This document shows, one piece after another, positions 1-11,276 of a stretch of 64,000 nt of DNA. The notes beneath the pieces are model-generated. The model saw only the letters and a list, made by a program, of their open reading frames with translations. It was not told where the DNA came from and ran no database searches. Positions within the stretch are counted from its first letter, which is position 1, and each line of letters opens with the position of its first letter. Origin of the DNA: Pyrus communis (lineage: Eukaryota; Streptophyta; Magnoliopsida; Rosales; Rosaceae). A program made the translations under genes and the position numbers. The stretch is taken from positions 25,191,565-25,255,564 of the forward strand of contig NC_084812.1 of NCBI RefSeq assembly GCF_963583255.1, read 5' to 3'.

Positions 1-1791
1 GAACAAGATGATTACGAGGGTCCTGTGTTTCCAAATGCTGCAAGTGATGAAACAGAAACAGTAGATTCTGCCAACAACCTAGTTGTGGAGAACCTGTCGG
101 ATAGATCACTGCATTCTGAGAGTGAATCTGAGGCAGAAAACTTTGGCAAATTTCCTGAAGATCGAAAAGAAGATGCAAATGAAGACTACGGATCACTGTC
201 CGATCAAGAGGAAAATTCCACTGGAAGCTGCTCAAACGAGAGCAACTCTGAAGACCTTTCAAGCACTGAAATGGATTATTCCAGTTCTGAAACTACTGAC
301 ATGGAGTGGGAGGAAGGGCAATTTTCCACTGCAGTGCTTGATGGTTATGAATCTGGTCCAAATGCGGGGTGTTCAATAACAATTCAAGATGCTGATATGC
401 ATGAAGAATCTCTGATCAAGTCTGATGCAATGAATGGTGACTACGATAATTTGGTTCAGGATTTTTATGTAGTACTGCAGAATGATGGTGATGTCAGTGA
501 ACAGGATGGCATAAAAAAGAATTTTGAGATTCTAGAATCTAGACACATGCACGAAAGAATGAGTTATGACCAACTTTCCTACAGCGATGATGCATTCGAA
601 GAAGGCAGTGAACTATCAGAGACGGACTGTGTAGAGATATCTTCATCTTCAATGGAGGAGCCAAATGAGGAACTACAAACAACTGGCAAGGAACTTCAAG
701 AGCAGAATGGAGTTGCTGAAGCAGAGGATCATGAAATCGATTCTCATCTTGGAGATGTTGAAAGCAACTGCAGCATTGTGGAGACAGGCAAAGCTTCAGA
801 TAACCAACCAAAGAATGCATTTCATGAGGATGAAACAAGTACAGTGACAGGAGACCGAATTTCTATTCCCTCTCAGGATATGAGCGAAACAGATGATGCT
901 GAAGCAAATGAAGGATGCAACGGGAGCCCTGATAAAGGGAATTCAGAAACAGATCAAAGCGTTCCAAGTGGTGGCATTGGCTCAGAACCCAAACTCCCTA
1001 CAGTGGTTTCTGAAAATAAAATGGAAGCAGTAGAGCAAATTGGTGATGTGAAGCCATCACCGGAGATTCAGCTTTCTGATTCGGTGCACGATGCATCTGA
1101 AGCTGATGAAGATGAGGTCAAGGTTGACGATGATGACAATTACAAGAAGACTGAACCTCTCCAGGTTAATGACATTGCTGAAGATGGTAACCTGTCCAAC
1201 GGGAAGTACAAGAAGCCTATAACTTCAAGTTCCAATGAATCTGAGGATCAGAGTGATTTAAGGCTGAAAAAATCAGGTATCTCCAATAGCAACACAGGAC
1301 AACCTCATACTGTGGAAGTGAAATACAATTCAGAGCCAGAAGCCACAAAAAATTTCAACATGGCCAATAATAGCATTAGCCCTGGGATGAAGAGAAAATT
1401 TTCCGAGGCAGCAAGCAACTTCGAACAAGAACTTCCCAACACCTACGACCACTGGAAAAGAATCAAATGCAAGAGACTTAGCATGGATGAGGAGGAGCAA
1501 AGGAAGTTCAATCCAAGAGAACCGAATTACCTACCTTTGGTTCCTGACCCTGAAGCAGAAAGGGTTGACCTCAGGCATCAGATTATTGATGAAAAGAAAA
1601 ATGCAGATGAATGGATGCTTGACTTTGCACTCCAGCAGGCTGTCACAAAACTTGCTCCAGCAAGGAAGAAGAAGGTTGCACTGCTTGTTGCAGCTTTCGA
1701 AGCGGTCATGCCAGCGCCCAAAGTGGAAAAACATCTTAAGCATCCCTCAGCAGCCTTCAGTCACGCAAGACCTATGCAAGCTTGTAGCTGA
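1..1791 (+). CDS. Plant calmodulin-binding protein (PICBP-like), 3' part only
   Basis: The frame is open from the first base, so the start lies upstream; 596 residues are visible. The first ~450 are very acidic and rich in Ser, Glu and Asp (low complexity, probably disordered). The last ~100 form the plant calmodulin-binding domain: a basic stretch (HWKRIKCKRL), then FNPREPNYLPLVPDPEAE, then VDLRHQ, a NADEWMLDFALQQAV helix, and KLAPARKKKVALLVAAFEAV. This order is typical of the family that includes Arabidopsis PICBP, a calmodulin-binding protein linked to immune signalling; the role here is inferred from that. The C-terminus ends ~15 residues after the domain, as is usual. Just after the stop a GT (about 1806) and an AG (about 1920) could bound a 3' UTR intron. 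Family assignment is firm; the exact orthologue is not. Confidence 0.85.
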   Translation, partial: EQDDYEGPVFPNAASDETETVDSANNLVVENLSDRSLHSESESEAENFGKFPEDRKEDANEDYGSLSDQEENSTGSCSNESNSEDLSSTEMDYSSSETTDMEWEEGQFSTAVLDGYESGPNAGCSITIQDADMHEESLIKSDAMNGDYDNLVQDFYVVLQNDGDVSEQDGIKKNFEILESRHMHERMSYDQLSYSDDAFEEGSELSETDCVEISSSSMEEPNEELQTTGKELQEQNGVAEAEDHEIDSHLGDVESNCSIVETGKASDNQPKNAFHEDETSTVTGDRISIPSQDMSETDDAEANEGCNGSPDKGNSETDQSVPSGGIGSEPKLPTVVSENKMEAVEQIGDVKPSPEIQLSDSVHDASEADEDEVKVDDDDNYKKTEPLQVNDIAEDGNLSNGKYKKPITSSSNESEDQSDLRLKKSGISNSNTGQPHTVEVKYNSEPEATKNFNMANNSISPGMKRKFSEAASNFEQELPNTYDHWKRIKCKRLSMDEEEQRKFNPREPNYLPLVPDPEAERVDLRHQIIDEKKNADEWMLDFALQQAVTKLAPARKKKVALLVAAFEAVMPAPKVEKHLKHPSAAFSHARPMQACS

Positions 1792-2314
1792 TGATAGTTA
1801 CTGAGGTAAATATATAATTACCATTTCAATCCTTCAGATAGTTAATTCCAATAGCTGTTCGTGAGCTCATATTGTTAGTACCATATAACAAATAGAACCC
1901 ATTCACATATTGTTGTGCAGGTGAAAAGACTGCAATATCGATAATAAGTTACTGAAGCAAAAACACAAGAACATAGGAGAAATACATTTCCAGCGGAACA
2001 AAACTCACCGTTTCTTGGCTACTGTCAGAATTTCTGAAGAGGAAGGAGGCAGCTTCATGTAGTGACGATTCGAGAGTGGTTTCTCCTAAGCTCAGCAGAT
2101 ATATAGATAGTGTAGTTTGATTAATAATATATGTAATGACAGTTTAATGTTACATGGTGTGAGTTGCTACCATCTTTCCTTTGCTGTTGTACTAGGCACT
2201 GGCCTCCAAAACAATATATATGGTTGTTTGCTTAATATGCATGTCAAGTGCCAACTGACTGCCATACTCACATCCAAAACGTCATTCTAGCAACACTAAA
2301 GGTACAACTAATTT

Positions 2315-2452
2315 AAAGCTGCTCGTGCATGCATACGGGGCTTCTAGCTCAAGCGGTTAGGAGCATTTAGCTCCACACTCGAGTTCCTGTATTCAATTCC
2401 TTCTCTCCCAATATCACTTGTGTCAGGGAAAACAAAAGTTGCTCTTGCATGC
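2315..2452 (+). mobile_element. tRNA-derived SINE with 18-bp target-site duplication
   Basis: A ~102-bp body (2333-2434) carries a box A-like block (TAGCTCAAGCGGTTAGG, about 2344) and a box B-like block (around GTATTCAATTCC, about 2390), spaced as in RNA polymerase III promoters. It is bracketed by an 18-bp direct repeat with two mismatches, at 2315-2332 and 2435-2452, the hallmark of LINE-driven insertion. It lies between two convergent genes, so it probably affects neither coding region. Confidence 0.72.
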
Positions 2453-2694
2453 TACAATAACTTACAGTTGTTCACATGATACTTATATCCACAACGTCTT
2501 ACCATTGCATTGTAAAAAACGAAAACAATTATAATTAAGATTTCCCAGAATATCATATATAAACATAATGAACCCAATTGGAAACACTTGTCAAAATGTA
2601 TAATTCCTATAACATGGGACTCTAGCAAATAATTCTCAGAACTCAATTCACAAATGTCAAATAATTACTCACAAAATTACAACAACAATCTCGT

Positions 2695-3762
2695 CTATGG
2701 TAGATGTACGTTGACTGCAGGACACTTGACAAGAAGTGACTGGAGTTGTGCAAAGTGATTGCCTAGGCCACTAACATGTGATATTTTCTCTGGCGAACCA
2801 ACTTCAAGAGAATTAGTAGTATCAGAGATTTCACTATGTTCTCTATCTTTTTTCGCAATCATATCATCGTACAAATACCCGAGGGCATCTTTCGTTGAAA
2901 TAGAATGCACAGATTCAAACAATCTTTGAAATCCATTTATTTGTTCTTCTGTTTCAATCAACTTCTCCTTTAAACCATCTGGAAGGCAAGCCAGCGCACT
3001 ATGGATGGAAGATACGCCAGAATGGATAGAGAAGAAAACAAAACTAAAGTAAGATATATAGAAATTCCAAACAGTACAAAGATTTATGCAAGTGAGACAT
3101 TACTACAACAAAATAACATTTGCTTCTTTATATTACCTAGTAACACCTCTGACAAGACCCCAGTTGTACCCAACAAGGACCGATTTCTTAAAGCCAATAT
3201 TAAATCCCTCTTGTGAAGAAGCTTCTTTTCCCGCTATTACACCATCACGGTAACCAGTCTACATATTATCAACAAATTAAGCACATATTAGAGAACTACC
3301 TGAATCATGCACGTAAAACAACTAACTAAACCCACGTAATGACGAAAGTATGTCTGAACTGTCAAACAACCGTATGGTATTGGTTATGTCTCCTCTGCCA
3401 TTCCCTGCCCAAAGCAGATTGTTCATGCAATTCATCGTCAGAAGCACACCAAGATGCATCTTCATCACACGGCTCAACCGTATCATGGTCTGCAAGAAAA
3501 CATTAAAAAATTACTTACCACAGAGAACATCAAAACCACAGCAGTTATACACTAACGCATTTACTTATCTACGGCTGACTATAAGATGAAATTAACAAAT
3601 ATTATATGTGGATCACTGTTATACGGAAAAAATGGTGCTTTAAACAATTAAAATACCGTGTAGATCACTTTCTATACTGTTCACACTGGGTGTAGGATCC
3701 AATTGTATTTTTTCTAGGCTTAAACTTTCTGAGTAGAGCTCATGTGCAAAACTTCCCTCCAT
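2695..3762 (-). CDS. Yae1-domain protein, four coding exons
   Basis: I assembled this from splice sites: exons 3762-3657, 3489-3371, 3258-3137 and 2998-2695 (106+119+122+304 nt). All junctions are GT/AG and phases agree, giving 216 aa from ATG to stop. The core is TGYRDGVIAGKEASSQEGFN followed by IGFKKSVLVGYNWGLVRGV, the glycine-rich repeat of the Yae1/Lto1 family. In yeast Yae1 with Lto1 acts as an adaptor delivering Fe-S clusters to the ABC protein Rli1/ABCE1, needed for ribosome function; that role is by homology only. A second conserved stretch (ESVHSISTKDAL) follows. The ATG sits three bases after an AG acceptor, suggesting a spliced 5' UTR. One donor (GTTGTT) is weak. Coding capacity appears intact. 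Confidence 0.82.
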
Positions 3763-4830
3763 CTGGTACAGCATAAAGCAAACACCAAAATCAAAATTAC
3801 CATAAGAGCAAAGACTGATGTAACATCGAGCTTCTAAACACTAACTTTAACAGGAAAATGTACAAGAAAATTAGAAGAGGAATGTGTTTAAATGATACAA
3901 TCCTAGAACATAAAATCCAGAAGACGTAAAGACCATGACCACCGGAAAAAACCAATGCAAATTACATAGCCTCAAGCACAAAGCTAATAAGAGCATAGTA
4001 TATTCACCAAAAGCTCAAGAACACTACAGCTTCAACCTGATACATATTATGTCCGGCCCTGAAACCTAGGACATGACTTGGTCGTGGATTATGTTACGGG
4101 AAAATGGCATCTATTAATACTTTTAGTAGTGTCCCGTCGTTTTAGTTTTCCTTTGATTCCAAAATTTACATAACCTAAAACAATGCAAGTAACCATGTTC
4201 ATATCCTCGACTACAACCGAACCTCCCCTTCCCTCCAAATGCATTTCCCCATCACAGATACTATAATAATATCACATAGAACATACTGGTCCTCAATCTC
4301 CATGACTAAAGACGTATAATTAATATCCATCACTCCAAAGGGACAAATGCCATACACACAACCACAAAGGAAAAAATACCACTCTGTTGGAGTGACACAC
4401 GGTGCACTCTCGTTGCCATACTTGAATACAACTTCATCAAATTCCATTTGATCAATCCGCAATCGCATGCCAAGCAGAAAAAGAAACATAAAATCCAACA
4501 TTCCATTCAAATGATTCCATTGAGATAAAACTTTCAATTTCCAAAAGGTTGTAGTAATTGAACTCAATGCATACAAAACACTTGAGAAATTCAACTCTAA
4601 ACATCTCAATTAACGATCAAAATTAAGATTAATCGTAAAACAATTCAAACAGTTCTAAACAATCGTCAAGATTATATCAAAATAAATCACACCACCATAA
4701 AGTTACAGAGAGAGAGACAGGGAAAACGAAGGAGATGGGTGAAAGAGAGTGAAACTGACCTGGAGAAAAATAAAAAAATGGAGAGAAGGAGAAGCTGCAG
4801 AGGTTTCAACACTTTGTTAACGCCGACTGG
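3763..4830 (-). other. 5' UTR intron and leader of the Yae1-domain gene
   Basis: No convincing coding frame occurs here. On the minus strand a leader-like segment rich in CT (about 4830-4759) ends at a CCAG/GTCAG donor, and the acceptor CAG lies directly before the ATG at 3762. This fits a ~1-kb intron in the 5' UTR. The 132-codon open frame at 4211-4609 (minus) has no recognisable motif and lies wholly within this intron. Confidence 0.5.
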
Positions 4831-5072
4831 TTTTGGACCATGCCCCTTCGGCTTGTGGAAGAAGATGACATGGATGCACCGTTTCAGCCTTTAAGAGTGT
4901 GCTCGAATAAGATAAAAAGAAAAATCCAGATGTCAAATAACCACTGGCTGGAACACCAACTTACGTGGAGTTCCCGGAACCCCGAAATATTTCTCCACTC
5001 TCTGAGGAGCTGGAGAAGATTTGTGTAATGGTAGTTGGGCCCTTTACGGGCTTATGACGTGCTATTTATTTT

Positions 5073-5294
5073 GGATCCCGCTTCTTTGTTTTTCCACTTT
5101 TCATACACTCTCATTTCTTCATATGTGTACAGTCATGGTTAAATCACGTCAATATTTTATATTAATATTTTTTTTGTCTTATTATCTTTATAAAAGAAAA
5201 TTAATATAAAATGTTGACGTGGTTTAACCGTGACCGCACAAAATAGGAGGGGATGAGAGTATATGGGAAGTGGGAGGGCAGAGAAGCCGGGTCT
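5073..5294. mobile_element. Foldback MITE, family A copy 1
   Basis: Left arm (5073-5165) and right arm (5195-5294) are imperfect inverted repeats. They share the blocks ACGTCAA.ATTTTA and CACTCTCAT with their complements GTTGACGTGG and GATGAGAGT. The loop is ~30 bp of T-rich DNA. The same arms recur in copy 2 at 5808-6050, so this is a repeated family. No coding capacity. Confidence 0.72.
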
Positions 5295-5378
5295 GTAACA
5301 CAATTCTGCAAAGTCAAATCTAAGATCGCCAAACCACGGGGGGATTTTTGTGTTGGTGGACCAACTTGGGTTGTACAT

Positions 5379-5632
5379 ATTTTTGTACTACAATTCTATA
5401 CCATTTTAGGTGGTATCTGATCTGGATAGTCACATCGTCTGAAAAATTTGCAAATCCCAAGGAAAGAAAGGAGAAGACTCCTCGTATACCACAATCATTA
5501 TTTAATTAACTAGTTTTTCTCAATTATTAGTTTACTAAATAATGAACTAAATTTAAAAATCTGATCAATACAAATGATGTGGCTATCCACATCAAATGCC
5601 ACCTAAGGTGGTATGAAAATATGGTACAAAAA
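5379..5632. mobile_element. Foldback MITE, family B
   Basis: The ends are inverted repeats of about 50 bp: TATACCATTTTAGGTGGTAT on the left pairs with CACCTAAGGTGGTATGAAAA on the right, and the inner parts (GGATAGTCACATC / GATGTGGCTATCC) also pair. The centre is AT-rich. It sits between the two family A copies. Confidence 0.66.
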
Positions 5633-5807
5633 CATGGTATGAATAGCATTACTCATTTTTCCTTTTTCTTCTTTGCATTCTAGTGCGAGCACCAATTTTC
5701 CAACCGTTACATTTACAATTTAATCCTCTAACTTTATTGTTTATTGAAAAAAAGTCTTGTATTGGAAGCCACTGGAGATGCACCAAGAAGCCGAGTGAAA
5801 AATAAAT

Positions 5808-6050
5808 GGACCCGACTTCTCTGCCCTCCCACTTCCCATGCACTCTCATCCCCTCCTATTTTGTGTGGTCATGGTTAAGCCACGTCAACATTTTACATTG
5901 ATTTTTTTTGTTTTTGTTTTTTTTTGTTTTGTAGAGATAATAAGACAAAAAGAAATAGTAATATAAAATGTTGACGTAGCTTAACCGTAATCGCACAAAT
6001 AGGAGGGGATGGGAGTGTATGGAAAGTAGGAGGGCAGAGAAACCAGGTCC
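5808..6050. mobile_element. Foldback MITE, family A copy 2
   Basis: Arms of about 90 bp at 5808-5905 and 5955-6050 are nearly perfect inverted repeats around a T-rich loop. The arms start GGACCCGACTTCTCTGCCCT and end AGGGCAGAGAAACCAGGTCC. The similarity to copy 1 at 5073-5294 covers the full arm. Target duplications are not clear. Confidence 0.76.
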
Positions 6051-6528
6051 TTGTGTTACCCTAACATTCTAACCATGCTTTCTCTTCTTTGCCTAAACTT
6101 GCAAAGCCCCTATCTACCATGCTTTCTCAATCAAGCGTTGGATGCCAGAACAAGAAAGTCGATCACTTGGAGCAATTTCCATACTTACCAACGACAAAAA
6201 GTCGATCGTTTTGAGGAATTATATTGCAACCAATCGCAAAGCAGACTCGTAACAGGTTGGTAAAACCAGGAGAGAATCTCTCTTTGCACCCAATGCATAA
6301 TTGTCCACTGTAAATTGAAATAAAGAAACATAGGCATGATAACAATAAAGTATGCATTACTCTGTGGGCTTTGTTTTCTTTTTTGTTTCCAAGAATACCA
6401 AGTTTTATCGAGGAAAATCACTCGACTGTTGCATCTTCCAAGATATCGATGTGGTACAATAAAGTTAGTTGGGATTCACCGTGTTTTTCATCGGACTCAA
6501 GATCACAAGCATCTTCAACATATCCAGA
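6051..6528. other. Gap downstream of the PPR pseudogene
   Basis: No gene or clear repeat is visible. It lies 3' of the minus-strand PPR pseudogene and may include its former 3' UTR. Confidence 0.4.
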
Positions 6529-8366
6529 TCATTTCATCTGTTCGAGGAGCAACTTCAAAACATAATGTATTTCTTTCCTTTGAGGATGCCGTTTATCTTT
6601 CACTAGGAAAACATGCACATGGCCCTGTATTTCAATCCACCTGCAACCTGGCTGCTTGATAACTCCCCGTTGCCTTATCGGCTTCCTTACTCGTACAACA
6701 TCAACCCATTTCCTGAGCTCGGCATACATGTTTGAGAGAAGAACATATGGTCCAGAGTTCCTAGGTTCAATATCTAAGAGTTTCTTCGCCACATACTCCC
6801 CTAAGGTAATGTTACGATGAACTTTACAAGCAGCAAGCTAAGACCCCCATATAACAGCATGAGGTTCAATTGGCATGCCCTCTATCAAATTGTTGGCATC
6901 ATTAAGGCAACCAGCTCGACTGAGCAGATCAACCATACATGTATAATGGTCATTCAATGGTACCAAACCATGTTCCTCACTCATAGAGTAAAAATAATTT
7001 TTTTCCTTCATCAACCAACCCTGCGTGGCTACGAGCGTATAGAACACCAATCATAGTGACATGGTCTGGTTGCTCATCTGATGCCAACATTTTTCTAAAT
7101 ATTTCAAGAGCTTCAGTCCCGTAACCATTTTGTGCATACCCCACGATCATGGCATTCTAAGAGACATAATCCATTTCCAACATGTTTATAAAAACTCGAC
7201 AACCATCTTCAACAGATTCGCATTTCATATACATGTCTATTAGAGAATTTCCGACAAAAATATCAGGCTCTTCACCAACCTTGAATTGACATCCGTGCTT
7301 CAATACGTGTACATGAACCTACCTGCCAAGCTGCAGATCAACAAGATCTGCACAATCATTGAGCAGATTCCCAAATGTATAGTGGGTTGGCAGAATAAAC
7401 TCCATTTTCAAAAGGAGAAAAAGTCCAAGGGCTTCTTCATATTCCCCATTCTGTGTGTAACCTACAATAAGTGTGTTCCAAGAGACTATATTTCTTTCCA
7501 TCATCCTTGAAAACATCAATCCTGTGGCTTTTACGCTTGCTGATTTTGCATATCCACTTACCATGGAAGTTTCTGAGGTAACATTTCTAACAGGCATCCC
7601 ATCAAAAATCCATCTGGCTTCTTTTACTCTTTTGCATTTTGCATACATATCAACTATTGCATTGCCTAAAACAAGATCATTCCTGTATTTATCACATTTT
7701 ACAACACAAGCATGCATTTGCTAACCTTCCTTTATTGCAGACAAGCTTGTGCATGCACTCACCACAATGGCTAATGTTAGTTCATCTGGTTTGAACCCAC
7801 ACTCCATCATCCGCACAAAAACTTCCAGGGCTTCACTTGCTGGGCCATTATGCTGATAACAAGTAATTAAACTGTTCCCATAAACATTATTCTGATCATT
7901 CATCCTATCAAAAACTCTTTTTGCACAAGAAGCACTTTAACACTTATAGTATATATTGATAAGTGCAGACCCCATGTATACATCTGATGAGTACGAGGAT
8001 TTCGCAATTAAAGCATGAATTTGGACACCCATTTTCAACTCTCTTAAACCTGCATAAGCACTAAGAGCACTACCAAACGAGTATTCATTTGGCACAAAAT
8101 CCTCCCCATGCAGTCTAGTAAAATATTCCAAAGCCTCTTCAAAACGGTCATGCTGGGCAAACCCTGATACCATCGAAGTACATGAGCACTAGTCAGGCTC
8201 AGTCCTTAACCTAAAAATCTGCACAGCCACATCAATTAGACCTAACTTCGTTAATGTGCTTATAATGGAGTTCCAAGTGAAAAGGTGTTCCTTTCAAGCA
8301 TTGTATCAAGCAATTTGCATGCATCATCCAAGCAGCCATATTTTCCATAAGCATCAATGAGCCTAT
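6529..8366 (-). pseudogene. Broken PPR (PLS, E/E+ class) gene, SLO2-like
   Basis: Reading the minus strand from 8366 to 6529, fragments in changing frames spell a pentatricopeptide repeat protein: LIDAYGKYGCLDDACKLLDT, MVSGFAQHDRFEEALEYFTR, NSLITCYQHNGPASEALEVF, WNTLIVGYTQNGEYEEALGL, DHYTCMVDLLSRAGCLNDAN, and the E/E+ end GPYVLLSNMYAELRKWVDV. Order and wording match Arabidopsis At2g13600/SLO2, a mitochondrial RNA-editing factor, as I remember it. The copy is dead: at least five frame changes and stops interrupt it (near 6800, 7060, 7300, 7720, 7920, 8180), and its N-terminal part, including any targeting peptide, is missing because a copia-like element begins at about 8366. A functional copy should exist elsewhere, since SLO2-type editing is important in mitochondria. 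Confidence 0.82.
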
Positions 8367-10990
8367 TCTGTAATTGTGAGTCATTAAAAATAAGTATGTA
8401 AATATATTGTAATTATTAGGAGTCCTTTATTAGGAATGATTAATTGTTGTGTCCCTTATTGATTATTGTTTCCATATAGAAAAAGTTTGTATTTGTATAT
8501 ATTTCAAGGAAGTAGTACAATGAAAATTATCTCGTAAAATTCTATTTGGCATTAGAGCCAAGGCTGCCGTAACCCTAGTTTTTCCGATGTGCTCAGTCAA
8601 CTGGTTTTTTGCAATTCTTCTCATAGAACTCAGTTGGTTGTGTGTGTGTGTGTGTGTAATATTGCCGCGTGTGCATCAGCGTGGTGCGTCATCGATTCAA
8701 CATGCAAGTACAGTGTCGGCTTTGCAGATTTGTGTAAAGCAAAATGGCATCTGCGGAAGGTAGTGGCGTGTTGAAATTGGAGGGCAGTGTTCATAACCCA
8801 ACCAATAATCCAGTATTGAATCCTGTCTTTATTCAGAGTGATGCATCTGCTGTACCAAACACCGTGAAACTAAATGGATCGAATTATCCTCTTTGGTCCA
8901 AGGTTTCAGAGATGCACATTGCTAGACGAGGTAGGAAGGGCTTTGTGACTGAGAGTACCAAGGAGCTTGCTGAAGATAGTGTTAAGTATCAGATATGGGA
9001 GACATGGAATACAATAGTAAAAGGGTGGTTGATCAATTCCATGGAACTTGCTATCATGGGATTTTTTATTCACTAGCGTACTACTAAAGAAGTTTGGGAA
9101 GAGGTGGCTTAGACCTATTATGATGGTTCAGATATTTCCCAAATTTATGAATTGAAGGTTAAATCTTTCAGACTCCATCAAGAGGGTCTGCCAGTTGGTG
9201 TGTATTACGCTGACCTCAAGTCCGTTTGGCAGAAGTTAGATAAAAATAGACCAATCAAGATGGAGTGTGTTGTGGATCTCAAGACCCTTTGAGAAGAAAT
9301 TCAAATTGACCGTCTGTTTTTTTGGCGGGTTTGAATGATATATCTGATAAAGTACGTAGTGATATTCAACGTACTCAACCCTTACCATATGTTAAGGAAA
9401 TGTTTTTAGTTGTTCGACGTGAAGCACAACGACATGCCACTATGATCGGTGGGAGTAACAACCAAAAAGGGCTGCCAACCATGGCCATGGTTTCTCGGCT
9501 AGTTGGTGCCCCTTGTCCTAATAATCATTCTAATCAATCTTTGAATTCTCATCCCTTTACCTGAGAAAATAAAGATGATTTGAAGTGTACTTTTTATGGA
9601 CAAACCCGTCATACTGAGGATACGTGTTTTGCCAAGCATGAGGTGCCTGATTAGTTTCCAGATTTGAAAATAAATTGCGTGCAAAGGAGCATGGAAGTGC
9701 GGGAAATAATAGAGGCCGAGACCACTTCCAATGACTCGAGTCAAACCTTGTTGACTCGTCCTACCTATGGTAACTCGTCCGATACTGTAGCGCATGTTCT
9801 TTTGGCCTCCGATACTAAGCATTATACATGTTGGATTCTGGACTCTGGTGCAACGGATCATATGACATAAGATAAGAATATGTTTCAATATATGACAACA
9901 TTTCACAAGGAATATATTGCCACCGCCAATGGTACTTGTGCCCCTATTATTGGTGCTAGCACCGTGTATCTCATGGCCTCTCTCCCTTTACATCAATGTT
10001 TACTTGTTCCATTTTTATCACATCATTTACTTTCTATACCATAGGTTACTGAACAATTGGATTGTGTTGTTCTAATGTATCCGTCCTTTTGTCTACTTCA
10101 GGATATTCAGACCAAGGAGATAATTGGGCATGGCACTAAGAGAGATGAGTTGTACTATGTGGATGATGTCGTTCCTGACAGAGCTCATGCAGTACAAGTG
10201 TTCCGTGATAGTAATCTATAAGAAGTATGGTTATTGCATCGTCAATTAAGGCATGCATTTTTAGATATTTAAGGCATATGTTGCCTAGTTTATTTAGTGG
10301 AATAAATGAATCAGACTTACATTGTGAATGAAGTATATATTCTTGCTAAAAGCCATCGTGCTTCGTTTCCTCCTAGTATGAATAAAAGACATTTTCCGTT
10401 TGATCTTGTGCATTCCGATGTTTGGGGGCCTTCTCCAGTTACTAGTTCTTCAAGAATTCGGTGGTTTGTTACATTTGTTGATGATTACACTTGTATGACA
10501 TGACTTTATGTGTTAAAAATAAAAGTGATGTTACTACCATATTTAGGTCATTTGCTCAGATGATTCAGACACAGTATTCTTCCGTTATCAAAGTTCTCCA
10601 TTCTGATAATGGAGGAGAATACATCAATTTTGAGTTGTCGAAGTTTCTACGTGATCAAGGGATACTCCATGAAACCACATGTTCGCATACTCCACAACAA
10701 AATGGGGTTGTAGAATGCTCCTTGGGGCCTCGGTTCCTCAGTGTTTTTGGCCTGAAGCTGTTACCTATGCCGTGTATGTCATTAATAGTATGCCCTCTTG
10801 GGTGGTTGGTTTTCAAACACCTCTTCAAGTCCTTACACAACATGCTCCAGTGGTGTCAAGTAATACTCTTCCCCCTTGAGTCTTTGGTTGTGTGGCTTAT
10901 GTTCATATTCAGATATGGTGTGTCTTTCTAGGCTTCTCTTCTCACCGAAAAGGGTATAAGTGTTACCATCTTGAGACTCGTCTTGTTGTG
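8367..10990 (+). mobile_element. Decayed Ty1-copia retrotransposon, 3' end missing
   Basis: A probable 5' LTR (about 8367-8545, ending near ATTCTA) precedes a primer-binding site like that of initiator Met tRNA (TGGCATTAGAGCC, about 8547). Gag starts at 8744. Then come the protease motif WILDSGATDHMT (9832-9867) and the integrase region LVHSDVWGPSP (about 10408). Coding frames are cut by many stops and shifts. Similarity ends near 10990, where an LTR fragment of another family starts. No reverse transcriptase, RNase H or 3' LTR is seen. The element interrupts the PPR gene at 6529-8366. Confidence 0.82.
8744..10985 (+). pseudogene. gag-protease-integrase remnant of the copia element
   Basis: The clean part is 8744-9073 (Gag N-terminus, with NGSNYPLWSKV, the usual copia Gag domain entry). 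After that, stops occur about every 50-150 bp (for example 9074, 9111, 9291, 9562, 9868, 10501). Fragments of Gag (9322-9561), protease (9664-9867), the integrase start (10306-10500) and the integrase C-terminus (10905-10985, SSHRKGYKCYHLETR) keep the normal order. It cannot encode a working polyprotein. Confidence 0.8.
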
Positions 10991-11002
10991 TCAACTTGGG
11001 GT

Positions 11003-11276
11003 TGGTTCAAGGTGAAAATATCTTTCATGACAAAATTACCAAAAATACCCTTATTGCTCTGAGTCCCGTAAAGTCTTTGTTTTAGCTCCAAATTCACTTT
11101 CGCTTGCGTTCCCGCATTCGTAATGATGAGTACTGCGAGGCTATATCAAGGGAATGAATTTTACATGACACGACAAGACGATCAACAAAATCAACGTATT
11201 TACCTCGAAGGGTATTTTCATAATTTTACATTTTAAAATTATAAAAACCGTAATATTTTAGGGATGGGTCGTTACA
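11003..11276 (-). mobile_element. 5' end fragment of a gypsy-type LTR
   Basis: About 270 bp match the stretch 45030-45304 inside the solo LTR at 42466-45304, in the same orientation. Shared blocks include CTTATTGCTCTGAGTCCCGT versus CTTATCGTTCCGAGTCCCGT, and both end in GGGT(C/T)G(T/C)TACA. The LTR terminus is therefore at 11276 and the LTR reads on the minus strand. It abuts the broken copia element on one side and a gypsy remnant on the other. Confidence 0.75.

Noticed and set aside
4211..4609. A 132-codon minus-strand frame
   Set aside because: No motif; it lies in the 5' UTR intron of the Yae1 gene with AT-rich composition.
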